Source of the DNA: Fibrobacter succinogenes
GTDB lineage: Bacteria > Fibrobacterota > Fibrobacteria > Fibrobacterales > Fibrobacteraceae
DNA: 64,000 nt
Assembly: GCA_902794535.1 (NCBI GenBank)
Contig: CADBHQ010000016.1
Location: 1 to 64,000 of the forward strand
Direction of reading: 5' to 3'
Position 1 is the first letter of the stretch; every line of letters starts with the position of its first letter. Below are positions 35,496 through 43,507 of this stretch, one piece after another. Both the position numbers and the translations under genes were made by a program. The notes beneath the pieces were generated by a model. It saw nothing but the letters and a program-made list of their open reading frames with translations, was not told the origin of the DNA and made no database searches.

Positions 35496-36272
35496 ATGAA
35501 AAAAGTGGTTGTAAAAATTGGTGGCAGCCTGGCAATCGACGAAGCCAAGCTCGCTGATTTTGTGTCGGCAGTCTCTACACTCCCCGGTAGTGGCTGTCAG
35601 GTGGCCGTGGTTCACGGTGGTGGCAAGGACATCAACGAAAATATCGCCTTGCTCAAGGAACAACCGACATTCATCGACGGCCTCCGAGTTACGACACCTG
35701 GCATCATGAAGATGGTCGAGATGACCCTCTCGGGCCATGTGAACAAGAAGCTTGTGCGCATGTTGCTGAACAACAACTGCAACGCCATCGGTATTTCTGG
35801 CGTGGACGGCAATCTGTTCCAGGTCGTCAAAAAGCAGGGCAAGGTGGACCTTGGCCTTGTAGGCGAAATCAAGCAGGTCAACCCGAAGATTGTCGCTGAC
35901 CTGTGGGCTGCCGGTTGGACTCCGGTGGTCAGCCCGATTTCCATTGGCGACGGCATGAGCTGGAACGTGAACGCAGACACCGCTGCAAGCGAACTGGCTG
36001 TGGCACTCGAAGCCGACCAGTTTGTGCTGGTGAGCGACGTGCCGGGCGTGATGGACGAAAACAAGAATGTAATTCCCGAACTGAGCGAAGCGGACGCCGA
36101 AAAGCTGATTGAAGCTGGCGTCATCTCCGGCGGTATGATTCCCAAAGTCCGCGAGAGTTTCAAGTCGATCCGACGAGGACTCAAGAGCATCCACATCGTG
36201 GGTTGGAAGGACGCGGAACACTTTGGCAAACAAATTAATGGAGATTTAAACTATGGCACAATCTTGCGCTAA
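35496..36272 (+). CDS. argB: Acetylglutamate kinase
   Basis: Second step of arginine synthesis: ATP-dependent phosphorylation of N-acetylglutamate. The 258-residue protein has the amino-acid kinase fold: VVVKIGGSLA, VVHGGGKDIN, FIDGLRVTT, GISGVDGN and WNVNADTAASELA, ending with SGGMIPKV. A short hairpin (GAGaggaaCTC) lies in the leader. It overlaps argD by 20 bases, so the two are translationally coupled and should be co-regulated. Confidence 0.95.
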   Translation: MKKVVVKIGGSLAIDEAKLADFVSAVSTLPGSGCQVAVVHGGGKDINENIALLKEQPTFIDGLRVTTPGIMKMVEMTLSGHVNKKLVRMLLNNNCNAIGISGVDGNLFQVVKKQGKVDLGLVGEIKQVNPKIVADLWAAGWTPVVSPISIGDGMSWNVNADTAASELAVALEADQFVLVSDVPGVMDENKNVIPELSEADAEKLIEAGVISGGMIPKVRESFKSIRRGLKSIHIVGWKDAEHFGKQINGDLNYGTILR

Positions 36273-37449
36273 CCTGCTCGAACAGGACAAACAAATCATC
36301 GCGCCGCTCTACGGCAAGGCTGACATCAACTTCGTGAAGGGCGAAGGCTCTTACCTCTACGACGATCAGGGCAACAAGTACCTGGACTTCGTGGCTGGTA
36401 TCGCCGTGAACGCTCTCGGTCACCAGAACCAGGCAATCAAGGATGCTGTGGTGGAACAGATGAACCACTTCAACCACATCAGCAACCTTTACCCGAACTA
36501 CCCGCAGATCGAACTCGGCAAGGCTCTCCTTGAAATCACCAAGTTCGACAAGGCCTTCTTCTGCAACTCCGGTACCGAAGCCAACGAAGGCGCTATCAAG
36601 TTCGCACGTAAGTACTTCGATAGAAAGGGCGAAAAGAATCGCCAGAAGATCGTGACTTTTATTAACAGCTTCCACGGCCGTACTTTTGCAGCTCTTTCTG
36701 CAACGGGTCAGCCGGCTATCCGCGAAGGCTTTGGCTCTATGCCGGGTGACTTCGTGCACGTGACTTGGAATGACTGCGAAGCCCTCAAGAAAGAAGTTAA
36801 TAAGGACACTTGCGCAATCATGCTCGAAAGCCTCGCTGCCGAAGGTGGCGTGATGACGCTTTCCGCTGAAATGGTTGCTACCATTAATAGCCTGCAGAAG
36901 GAATGCGGCTGCCTCGTGATCGTTGACGAAGTGCAGGCAGGCGTGGGCCGTCTCGGAACCTTCCTCGGTTTCGAAAAGTACGGCTTGAATCCGGACCTCG
37001 TTTCTTTGGCTAAGGGAATCGGTGGCGGTCTCCCGCTCGGTGCGGTTCTCCTGCGCCAGCACATTGCCGACCAACTCAAGGCTGGCGACCACGGTACAAC
37101 ATTCGGCGGCAACCCGATTGCATGCGCTGCAGGTCTCGCTGTCGTGAAGCAGATTCCGGGCCTTCTCAAGAATGTCGCTGAACGCTCCGCTCAGATTAAG
37201 GCTGGCCTCAAGGCCCTTACTGAAAAGTATGCATTTGCCAAGGAAATCCGCGGTGAAGGTTTGATTCTCGGTGTAGCACTCGACGAATCCATGCCGGTCG
37301 GTAACATCATCTCTGCTGCCCGTGCTGAAAAGCTCATGGTGCTTTCTGCTAAGGGCAACGTGCTGCGTATGCTCCCGCCACTCAACGTAAGCGCTGCAGA
37401 AGTGGACGAAGCTTTGGAGAAGCTTGGCCGCGCATTCGCCGCCGTATAA
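36253..37449 (+). CDS. argD: Acetylornithine aminotransferase
   Basis: PLP-dependent class III aminotransferase that converts N-acetylglutamate semialdehyde to N-acetylornithine; in many bacteria it also serves lysine synthesis. Seen motifs: YLDFVAGIAVNALGH, FFCNSGTEANEGAIKFARK, the PLP aspartate in CLVIVDEVQAGVGRLG and the PLP lysine in SLAKGIGGGLPLGAV. GGAGATTT lies before the ATG, inside argB. The 398-residue length is standard. A terminator follows within 40 bases. Confidence 0.94.
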   Translation: MAQSCANLLEQDKQIIAPLYGKADINFVKGEGSYLYDDQGNKYLDFVAGIAVNALGHQNQAIKDAVVEQMNHFNHISNLYPNYPQIELGKALLEITKFDKAFFCNSGTEANEGAIKFARKYFDRKGEKNRQKIVTFINSFHGRTFAALSATGQPAIREGFGSMPGDFVHVTWNDCEALKKEVNKDTCAIMLESLAAEGGVMTLSAEMVATINSLQKECGCLVIVDEVQAGVGRLGTFLGFEKYGLNPDLVSLAKGIGGGLPLGAVLLRQHIADQLKAGDHGTTFGGNPIACAAGLAVVKQIPGLLKNVAERSAQIKAGLKALTEKYAFAKEIRGEGLILGVALDESMPVGNIISAARAEKLMVLSAKGNVLRMLPPLNVSAAEVDEALEKLGRAFAAV

Positions 37450-37487
37450 TTTTTACGATAAGCGTCCCATCGCTGAGCAAAATATGA

Positions 37488-37520
37488 AAAAGCCGCAGCT
37501 CATCGCCGCGGCTTTCTTTT
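37488..37520. terminator. Bidirectional terminator between argD and radical SAM gene
   Basis: AAAGCCGC and GCGGCTTT form the stem, with A-run on the left and TCTTTT on the right, between two converging genes. Confidence 0.82.
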
Positions 37521-37543
37521 ATTTACTGTCTACTTCCTACTAT

Positions 37544-39049
37544 TTACTCTTTCACCGTCGGGGCTTGGCGGGCGACGGGAGCGAGCTGGCCGTGCTTGCG
37601 GAACAGGTGCTTCACAAGTGTGCCGAAGCCACGCATCACGCGGTAGCGTTCACGCGGGTTCTTGATAGCCATGATGCCTTGACGCAGGATGTAGCTCGGA
37701 CGCAGGTAGAATTCACGGCGGGCCTTGTCGCAGAAGTCCACAAGTGCCTGGCTGGTGAGTTCGCCGCGCTGGATCGTGGTGCGGTGGAAACCGTCCTTAT
37801 CCAGCCACTGGTTGTAATCCTTTGTCTGCAATGCACCGCTTTCCAAAGCTTCCTTGTAAGCTTCAGTGCCGGGGTATGCCATAATGGGGTAGAACTGAGC
37901 CGTATTCGGGTTCAACTTCTTGGCGTAGTCGAGCGTCATGCGGAGTGTTTCCGGCGTGTCGCCTGGGTTGCCGACCATGAAGCAGCCGTGCACCAAGAGT
38001 CCTGCCTTGCGAGCATTCTTCGTGAACTCGATTGCCTTGTCGGTATTCTTGACACCCTTGTGGATGTTTTCGAGAACCACCGGAGATGCACTTTCGAAGC
38101 CCACACACATTTCGCGGCCACCGGCCTTCTTCATGAGCTTGAGCAAGTCGAGCGGCACATCGGCGCGAGCGTTGCAGCTCCAAGTAATCTTGAGGCCGCG
38201 TTCCAGAATCAGGTTGCAGATTTCGCGAACGTGTTCGTGGCTTGCGGTAAATGTGTCGTCTTCAAAGAAGACTTCGCCGAGGTCGTCAAAGTTTTCCTTG
38301 ATGTACTGCAGTTCGTCGACCACATCCTTCGGAGAGCGGCGGCGGAACTTGTGGCCGTTCAGCGTCTGCGGAATCACGCAGTAGCTGCAGCGGTTCGGGC
38401 AGCCGCGACCCGACAGAATCACAATCAGCGGGTTCAGGTTGGCGCCGTAGAAATACTTCTTGTAGCAGCTGTAAAGGTACTTGCGGTAAACCTTGGAAAC
38501 CCAAGGGATTTCGTCGAGGTTTTCGATCTTCGGGCCTTCCGGCTGAAAATCAACTGTGCCATCTGCCTTGCGGAAGGCGAGACCAGCGATGCTAGAAATT
38601 TCCTTGATGTCGCCGCGCAGGTAACGGGCGAGATTCCTTGCGGTGTAGTCCGCTTCGCCGATAATTACGAAGTCGAGGCTCGGTTCCATTTCCATAGATT
38701 CGAGCGGCTCGGCGGTAGCGTGCGTACCCATGATAGCGATCTTCGTTTTCGGGAGCGCTTCTTTAATGGCGTGCACCACCTTGAGGTCATTCAGAATACT
38801 CGGCGTACTCGTGCTGCAAACCACGAGTTCGGGGTCAAACTTCTTGATGCCATCCAAAGTCTGCGCAAGGTCGAGTTCCATGGCCGGGCTATCGATGAGC
38901 TGAATCTCGTTACCGTCGGCTTCGACTGTGCCGGCGGCGTAGCTCAAAAACATGGGCCAATAAAGGGTAGACGACTTGGTCACGCACGGACTGCGCGACT
39001 CGCGACTGAACATCGGATGAAACGGGGGATTTAAAAAAGTAATGCGCAT
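37544..39049 (-). CDS. B12-binding-domain radical SAM protein (BchE/HpnJ-like)
   Basis: About 501 residues. The N-terminal half is a cobalamin-binding-like Rossmann domain (ELVVCSTSTPSILNDLKVVH and IMGTHATAEPLE). The radical SAM motif is GRGCPNRCSYCVIP with the CxxxCxxC cluster site, followed by VFFEDDTFTASHEHV and a TIM-barrel. Family members methylate or rearrange lipids, hopanoids, tetrapyrroles and natural products; I cannot name the substrate. The ATG at 39049 is chosen; a TTG four codons upstream is also open. It is a single gene with no pathway neighbours. Confidence 0.85.
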   Translation of the reverse strand: MRITFLNPPFHPMFSRESRSPCVTKSSTLYWPMFLSYAAGTVEADGNEIQLIDSPAMELDLAQTLDGIKKFDPELVVCSTSTPSILNDLKVVHAIKEALPKTKIAIMGTHATAEPLESMEMEPSLDFVIIGEADYTARNLARYLRGDIKEISSIAGLAFRKADGTVDFQPEGPKIENLDEIPWVSKVYRKYLYSCYKKYFYGANLNPLIVILSGRGCPNRCSYCVIPQTLNGHKFRRRSPKDVVDELQYIKENFDDLGEVFFEDDTFTASHEHVREICNLILERGLKITWSCNARADVPLDLLKLMKKAGGREMCVGFESASPVVLENIHKGVKNTDKAIEFTKNARKAGLLVHGCFMVGNPGDTPETLRMTLDYAKKLNPNTAQFYPIMAYPGTEAYKEALESGALQTKDYNQWLDKDGFHRTTIQRGELTSQALVDFCDKARREFYLRPSYILRQGIMAIKNPRERYRVMRGFGTLVKHLFRKHGQLAPVARQAPTVKE

Positions 39050-39100
39050 AAGCAATGGCAAAATACATAATTATCAGTGATAAAGCTACATTTGGTTTCG

Positions 39101-39709
39101 ATGAAAGCGTTAATTTCGTTGTGTATTTCTCTATGTGGGCTCTGCTCGATTGCGCTGGCGCAAAATTCGCCAGCGGTGGCGCTTGATACGATAAAAGAAT
39201 TTTACGCCGACAGTACGCTTTCACGCCTTTACGCGGTCCAAAAAGGGACTAACATTCGTGAGGGTATAGCCTACAGTTATCACCCGAACGGCAAGGTCGC
39301 AGTCGAGGCGCCGTATAAAAACGGCAAACTCGACGGTGTGTTCAAGAGCTATTTCGAAAACGGAAAAGTTTGGCAGACCATCGGTTATAAAAACGGAATT
39401 GAAGAAGGGATTACCACCATCTACTTCGAGAACGGAACTAAGAAGAGCAAAGAGATTTACCGCGGTGGCGTGCTTGACGGCATGACCGAAGAATGGGACG
39501 ACAAGGGTCGCCTGCGCCGCAAGCTGCCGTACATGCGCGGGCAGTTACATGGCACCGCAAAAATCTTTGATGAACTCGGTGGCCTTAAAGAAGAAATGAC
39601 TTTAGAACGCGGACTGCGTAATGGACCGTACCGCCGCTACAATAAGGGCGTTATGGTTTTTGAAGCGGAATTTGTTCAAAACCGCTGCGTAAAAAACTGC
39701 GATTTTTAA
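39101..39709 (+). CDS. Exported MORN-variant repeat protein
   Basis: About 202 residues with signal peptide KALISLCISLCGLCSIALAQ. The rest is built of roughly 22-residue MORN-variant repeats: YHPNGKVAVEAPYKNGKLDG, then YFENGKVWQTIGYKNGIEEG, then YFENGTKKSKEIYRGGVLDG and further ones. Such proteins are often called YwqK-like; the repeats form a beta scaffold for binding. The ATG at 39101 is chosen to give a signal peptide. It overlaps the end of the converging phosphatase gene by four bases. Confidence 0.75.
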   Translation: MKALISLCISLCGLCSIALAQNSPAVALDTIKEFYADSTLSRLYAVQKGTNIREGIAYSYHPNGKVAVEAPYKNGKLDGVFKSYFENGKVWQTIGYKNGIEEGITTIYFENGTKKSKEIYRGGVLDGMTEEWDDKGRLRRKLPYMRGQLHGTAKIFDELGGLKEEMTLERGLRNGPYRRYNKGVMVFEAEFVQNRCVKNCDF

Positions 39710-40539
39710 GGGTATCCGGCCCACTCGGCGGCAACGCTGGGCGATGCTTTGCGAATTTCTTTAGCGTGTTCGCTGTCGTCGGCAAGTGCGATATCGCCGC
39801 TTGCAATTTTTGCCTTGATGTCTTCGAAAGATTTCGGTTGCTTGGATTCGGGCAACTGGTCTCCCGGCACAATGCAGGGCGCATCGATGGCGGTTTTTGC
39901 TTTGTCTTTTACCGGAGTGTATTCGCGGGCGGCAGGCACTTCGTAGAATTTGTCTTCTTCAGGGCACCAGCCCATCAGCTTTTTCCCGTAAACGCATCCT
40001 GCGTCTAGCCCGATGAATCCAGGCTTGTTCACGAATCCCATCTTGGCCCAATGTCCGAATACGACTGTCTTTGGCCAGTTAATTTGTTCAAACCACGGAC
40101 GGTCGTTCCATTTTCTTACAGACAAAAGAACTTCTCGATCCATATCCTCTAGTCTGACCTTGCCAGGTTCCAAGCCGGCATGAACCAGCAGTGCGTGTGG
40201 GGTGTCGCGCCACAGGGGCCAAGTGCTTACTTCGGCGGCGATGGCGTGCCAGGTTTCCATCGGGAGCTTGGCGAAGCGGGCGCGTTGCTTTTCGGTCCAG
40301 CCACTTTCGGGCAGTTCCAGCGCACGAATCAAGTGCTCTTCGTGATTGCCGCGCACCGTGAGGATTCCGTTGTCCTTCACGAATTTCAGCGCTCGCAGCA
40401 TGTCGGGGCCTTTGTTGATAATGTCGCCGGTCTGATACAGCGTGTCTTTGCCGCGCACAAAACCGAATGCGTCTACAATGCGCTCGAGTTCATCCGCGCA
40501 ACCATGCACATCACCGATGTATAAAGTTCTGCTATTCAT
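39706..40539 (-). CDS. ApaH/PP2A-like metallophosphatase
   Basis: A 277-residue calcineurin-type phosphoesterase: YIGDVHGCADELERI, TGDIINKGPDML and VRGNHEEHL are the metal-binding motifs of symmetrical diadenosine tetraphosphatases and bacterial Ser/Thr phosphatases. It may hydrolyse Ap4A or phosphoproteins. The C-terminal 60 residues (after VYGKKLMGW) are an unusual tail. An inverted pair of short repeats lies directly upstream of the start. Confidence 0.83.
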   Translation of the reverse strand: MNSRTLYIGDVHGCADELERIVDAFGFVRGKDTLYQTGDIINKGPDMLRALKFVKDNGILTVRGNHEEHLIRALELPESGWTEKQRARFAKLPMETWHAIAAEVSTWPLWRDTPHALLVHAGLEPGKVRLEDMDREVLLSVRKWNDRPWFEQINWPKTVVFGHWAKMGFVNKPGFIGLDAGCVYGKKLMGWCPEEDKFYEVPAAREYTPVKDKAKTAIDAPCIVPGDQLPESKQPKSFEDIKAKIASGDIALADDSEHAKEIRKASPSVAAEWAGYP

Positions 40540-40547
40540 ACTAGAAT

Positions 40548-40576
40548 GTCTTCCCGCACGTAGATGCGGGATCTCC
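40548..40576 (+). repeat. REP-like element, GTCTTCCCG...CTCC, left copy
   Basis: GTCTTCCCGcacgtagatGCGGGAtCTCC: CCCG.. and CGGG form the stem. It is nearly the reverse complement of the element at 40641-40668; the two make an inverted pair. Confidence 0.55.
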
Positions 40577-40640
40577 TTTGTATTAGTCTGAAAGAAAATT
40601 TCATGGCAGGCATTTTAAATTCTTTTTCTCGGTTTGAAGA

Positions 40641-40668
40641 GGAGGTCCCGGCTCGAGGCCGGGAAGAC
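40641..40668 (-). repeat. REP-like element, inverted right copy
   Basis: Read on the minus strand it is GTCTTCCCGG, CCTCGAG, CCGGGACCTCC, matching the left copy in both ends with a self-complementary CCCGGCctcgagGCCGGG-type stem. The pair brackets 64 bases of AT-rich spacer between two minus-strand genes. Confidence 0.55.
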
Positions 40669-40679
40669 AATTAGGGTGA

Positions 40680-41399
40680 TTAAACGTGAACAGCCTGTCG
40701 GATTTTGTTGAGTTCGTCGGCGGTGAGTTCGCGGAATTCGCCAGCGGGCAAGTCGCCCAAGGTCAACTTGCAGTAGCTGACGCGCTTCAGGTCACGAATT
40801 TCGTAGCCCACGGCGCGCATCATGCGGCGGATTTCACGGTTCTTGCCTTCAATCAACACGAGTTCGGCGAAACCCTTTTCCAGATAGATGTCGGTGGCGA
40901 ATGCGATTTCTTCTTGTTCTTCGCCTTCTTCGCGAATGTCTACGCCGTCCACCAGTTTTTGCGCGGCGTGTTCGCTCAACGGGCGGTCCGTCCACACGTA
41001 GTAGCTGCGCGGAATTTCATAACTCGGGTGCGTGAGTCGATGAAGCAGTTCGCCGTCGTCGGTAAACAGCAACAGTCCGCGGCTCTGCAAGTCGAGGCGG
41101 CCTACATACTTTAAGCTTTGGTATGCTGGCGGCAGGTAATCGTATACGGTGCGGCGGCCCTGCGGGTCGGTCTTGGTGCACACGCAACCGGCCGGCTTGT
41201 GGAACATGATGGTCGTTGTTTTGCGGGGGAGCTTGGCGGGCTTGCCGTCGACCAGAATATCGTCGGCGTTTTCGTCGACCTGGTGACCGAGGTCCTTGAT
41301 TGTCTCGCCATTCACCTGCACGCGACCTTCTTCAATCAAGGTGTCGGCGGCGCGGCGGCTCGCAATTCCACAGAGAGAAATGAATTTATTGATTCTCAT
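40680..41399 (-). CDS. RsuA/RluB-family pseudouridine synthase
   Basis: A 239-residue rRNA pseudouridine synthase. The N-terminal S4 domain (RINKFISLCGIASRRAADTLI...GRVQVNG) binds RNA. The catalytic aspartate is in KYVGRLDLQSRGLLLFTDDGEL. Late motifs LIEGKNREIRRMM and ELTADELNKIR are normal for RluB/RsuA; which uridine it modifies is not evident. It overlaps the following phosphatase-family gene by 14 bases on the same strand. Confidence 0.92.
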   Translation of the reverse strand: MRINKFISLCGIASRRAADTLIEEGRVQVNGETIKDLGHQVDENADDILVDGKPAKLPRKTTTIMFHKPAGCVCTKTDPQGRRTVYDYLPPAYQSLKYVGRLDLQSRGLLLFTDDGELLHRLTHPSYEIPRSYYVWTDRPLSEHAAQKLVDGVDIREEGEEQEEIAFATDIYLEKGFAELVLIEGKNREIRRMMRAVGYEIRDLKRVSYCKLTLGDLPAGEFRELTADELNKIRQAVHV

Positions 41400-42309
41400 A
41401 AAGCAACCCGAATCTTAAACCGGCTGTGCTAATTTTAAATGTTTCGACGCGGAGCTTTTCCAAGAGTGACTTGAGCCAGAAAAGTCCGCAAATAATGACT
41501 TCGTGGCGACCGTTTTCAAGGCCCGGGAGCATGGCGCGCAGTTCCTTGGACAAGTTCGAGATGCGCGTGGTGACGGCGTCCAGGTCGTTGATCGAAAGCT
41601 CCAAACCTTCGATGGCCTTGTAGTCGAACTGCGGCTTGTTCAGGTAAACCATCGCAAGTGCCGTGCCCGTACCGCCAATCAAGTACACCGGTTTCTTGGT
41701 CATGCCCTTGAAGCTGACTTCCTTGAAGGTTTCCTTCACAAACTTCTTGTATTCCGGGCCAGGGATCGGACCCATGGCCTTGAACATCTTGAGGGCGCCC
41801 ACCGGAATCGAGAACGTGTTGTCGCCGTTGCTGAGTTCGGTCGAACCGCCGCCAATGTCAATCGTCACGAGGCCTTCGCCGTGCCATTCCTTGACCGAGC
41901 GGTAGGTGAGTTTGCCTTCTTCTTCGCCACTGATGATTCGCGGCTTGATCCAAAGAGCCTTTTCGACTGCAGCAATCACTTCGTCCGGATTCTCGGCGTT
42001 GCGCATGGCTTCGGTCATGACTGCTGCTTTGAGGTTTGCGCCCAGTGCGTGCAGGTCCATGCGGAACTTCGTCATAATGGCTTCGAGTTCCTTGATTCGT
42101 TTCTCGGTGATGGCGCCGTGTTCGTAAATGTCTTCGCCCAAACGGCAGACTTCAACCTTCTGGAGCTTGGGTACCAGCACTTTGCGCGGGGTGGCCGGAG
42201 TTTCACCTTCGGCAACAATCTCTGTTGCGGGAGCGTCTTCGAACGCCGCAATCAACAGAATGCAGCTGTGACTCCCGATATCAACCGTCGCAATCAGCTT
42301 GTTATCCAT
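41386..42309 (-). CDS. Ppx/GppA-family phosphatase
   Basis: About 307 residues of the exopolyphosphatase/guanosine pentaphosphatase family with the ASKHA fold: IATVDIGSHSCILLIAAF, EEGKLTYRSV, LVTIDIGGGSTELSNG and VYLIGGTGTALAM. It is shorter than full Ppx (only the two N-terminal domains), like stand-alone short Ppx2-type proteins. The ATG at 42309 (after GAGGCGCAG) is the sensible start. The longer open frame upstream only translates the repeat of the neighbouring gene. It overlaps that neighbour by eight bases. Confidence 0.85.
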   Translation of the reverse strand: MDNKLIATVDIGSHSCILLIAAFEDAPATEIVAEGETPATPRKVLVPKLQKVEVCRLGEDIYEHGAITEKRIKELEAIMTKFRMDLHALGANLKAAVMTEAMRNAENPDEVIAAVEKALWIKPRIISGEEEGKLTYRSVKEWHGEGLVTIDIGGGSTELSNGDNTFSIPVGALKMFKAMGPIPGPEYKKFVKETFKEVSFKGMTKKPVYLIGGTGTALAMVYLNKPQFDYKAIEGLELSINDLDAVTTRISNLSKELRAMLPGLENGRHEVIICGLFWLKSLLEKLRVETFKISTAGLRFGLLYENQ

Positions 42310-42718
42310 TCTGCGCCTCGTTGCTTTCCCTGTCATGCTGACGAAGGTCAGCATCAGCTCCTGCCTCTTGATTGTCATGCTGATGACTATCAGCATCGGC
42401 ACTTGCCGCCTGCTTAGCAACCCCCTGCTTGATTCCGTCTGCAATCTTGGCCGGATTCATCAGGAATTCCTTTGCGAATGCAATCGCTTCTTCCACCACG
42501 GAATCCGGATGCTTTCCGCTCCAGCTGGCGACCAAGTCGCCGGATTCGCTTCCGAGTTCCTTGCCTTCGCGGATCTCTTGCCCCATCTTTAAGGCGAGCA
42601 AAAGCCCGAGCTCAAAGGCGCGGGGCTCGCTTTTGCCTTCTAAAAGTTTTTCGACGCGCTCAATGCGCTGTTCAAAGGGAATTTTTTCGAGTTCGGCGAG
42701 GTCTTTTTCTGAAATCAT
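42302..42718 (-). CDS. Unknown protein with repeat-derived C-terminus
   Basis: A 138-residue protein. Residues 1-105 are helical and charged (LEKIPFEQRIERVEKLLEG, VASWSGKHPDSVVEEAIAFAKEF), with no recognised domain. The tail holds two copies of a near-repeat, SADADSHQHD and GADADLRQHD. It is encoded by two DNA elements of the GTCATGCTGA...TCAGCATC type that look like intergenic repeats. The tail was probably gained by repeat insertion in frame. It is the first gene of a three-gene overlap chain with the Ppx and pseudouridine synthase genes. Confidence 0.65.
   Translation of the reverse strand: MISEKDLAELEKIPFEQRIERVEKLLEGKSEPRAFELGLLLALKMGQEIREGKELGSESGDLVASWSGKHPDSVVEEAIAFAKEFLMNPAKIADGIKQGVAKQAASADADSHQHDNQEAGADADLRQHDRESNEAQNG
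42332..42397. repeat. Two copies of GTCATGCTGA...TCAGCATC inside a coding region
   Basis: 42332-42355 reads GTCATGCTGAcg, aaggTCAGCATC; 42374-42397 reads GTCATGCTGAtg, actaTCAGCATC. Each is an interrupted palindrome (ATGCTGA/TCAGCAT). Both lie at the 3' end of a minus-strand gene and extend its reading frame. Confidence 0.6.
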
Positions 42719-42751
42719 AGCCCAAAAATAGAAAACGGCGCCTCTGCATAT

Positions 42752-42782
42752 AAAAAAAGAACCCTGGAACGAGTCCAGGGTT
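42752..42782 (-). terminator. Terminator of the histone-H1-like gene
   Basis: On the minus strand AACCCTGGA and TCCAGGGTT form a nine-base stem, followed by CTTTTTTTA. It lies 25 bases after the stop of the Lys/Ala-rich gene. Confidence 0.85.
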
Positions 42783-42807
42783 CATTATCAAAGGAGTATC
42801 TAGAAGA

Positions 42808-43113
42808 TTACTTCTTAGCAGCGGGCTTCTTAGCGGCCGGCTTCTTTGCAGCGGGCTTCTTAGCAGCGGGCTTCTTAGCGGCAGCCGGCTTCTTGGCGGC
42901 GGGCTTCTTAGCAGCGGGCTTCTTAGCAGCGGCCGGCTTCTTTGCAGCAGCGGGCTTCTTTGCGGCAGCCGGCTTCTTGGCGGCGGGCTTCTTAGCAGCC
43001 GGCTTCTTTGCAGCAGCGGGCTTCTTAGCAGCGGCCGGCTTCTTAGCGGCAGCGGGTTTCTTAGCAGCGGGCTTCTTAGCAGCCGGCTTCTTTGCAGTCT
43101 TTGTAGTAGCCAT
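42808..43113 (-). CDS. Histone-H1-like Lys/Ala/Pro repeat protein
   Basis: A protein of 101 residues made almost wholly of AAKKP/AKKPAA repeats after MATTKTAKKP. This is the composition of bacterial H1-like proteins (AlgP/Hc1 type) that bind and compact DNA non-specifically. The ATG at 43113 follows AAGGAAG; the longer frame upstream is AT-rich leader. Its DNA is a tandem array of GCnGGCTTCTTnGC units, so copy number may vary between strains. About 390 bases of AT-rich, gene-free sequence lie upstream, including its promoter region. Confidence 0.8.
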   Translation of the reverse strand: MATTKTAKKPAAKKPAAKKPAAAKKPAAAKKPAAAKKPAAKKPAAKKPAAAKKPAAAKKPAAAKKPAAKKPAAKKPAAAKKPAAKKPAAKKPAAKKPAAKK

Positions 43114-43359
43114 TTTTTTCTTCCTTATGGTTATGTTGTGAATTAGCTGTGTATAAAATAACTTATTTTCACAAATAATCAACACCTTTTTCAAAAAAAA
43201 TTAAAAAAAAGTTGTTTTTTTACAAAAAAAAGATTATGCAAGTGATGCAATTCACCTTCAAATCAAATTTTTAATTTGTCTGTAACGTGCTGCGCGACCA
43301 AAATTCACTCGAAATTTTCTTCTTCAAAATCATTTTCGGCTTCTAAAACTCGCGCAAAC

Positions 43360-43386
43360 AAAAAAGTTCCCGACATCGCCGGGAAC
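43360..43386 (-). terminator. Terminator downstream of panB
   Basis: GTTCCCG and CGGGAAC form a stem; on the minus strand it is followed by TTTTTTGTTTG. It ends the HIT-recO-panB transcript. The rest of 43114-43507 holds AT-rich tracts and nothing gene-like. Confidence 0.8.
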
Positions 43387-43507
43387 CGCATAAATAAAGG
43401 GCTCGCAAAGGGTCTGTAAAATGCTTTCTAAAATCGTAACTCAAAGAATATCAATCAGATACGCTTTTCACGATGCCAAAATTTCGCGAGCGCTTTTTCT
43501 CGCGGAA

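Noticed and set aside
37424..39034. 536-residue open frame antisense to the radical SAM gene
   Set aside because: The opposite strand carries all radical SAM motifs; this frame has only His/Val-rich shadow sequence.
42808..43113. Possible CRISPR array from regular repeats
   Set aside because: The repeats are codons of an AAKKP protein without unique spacers.
42893..43141. Gly/Phe/Ala-rich frame antisense to the Lys/Ala-rich gene
   Set aside because: Product of the repeat read backward; the plus strand lacks a ribosome site and the minus-strand frame has a good start and terminator.
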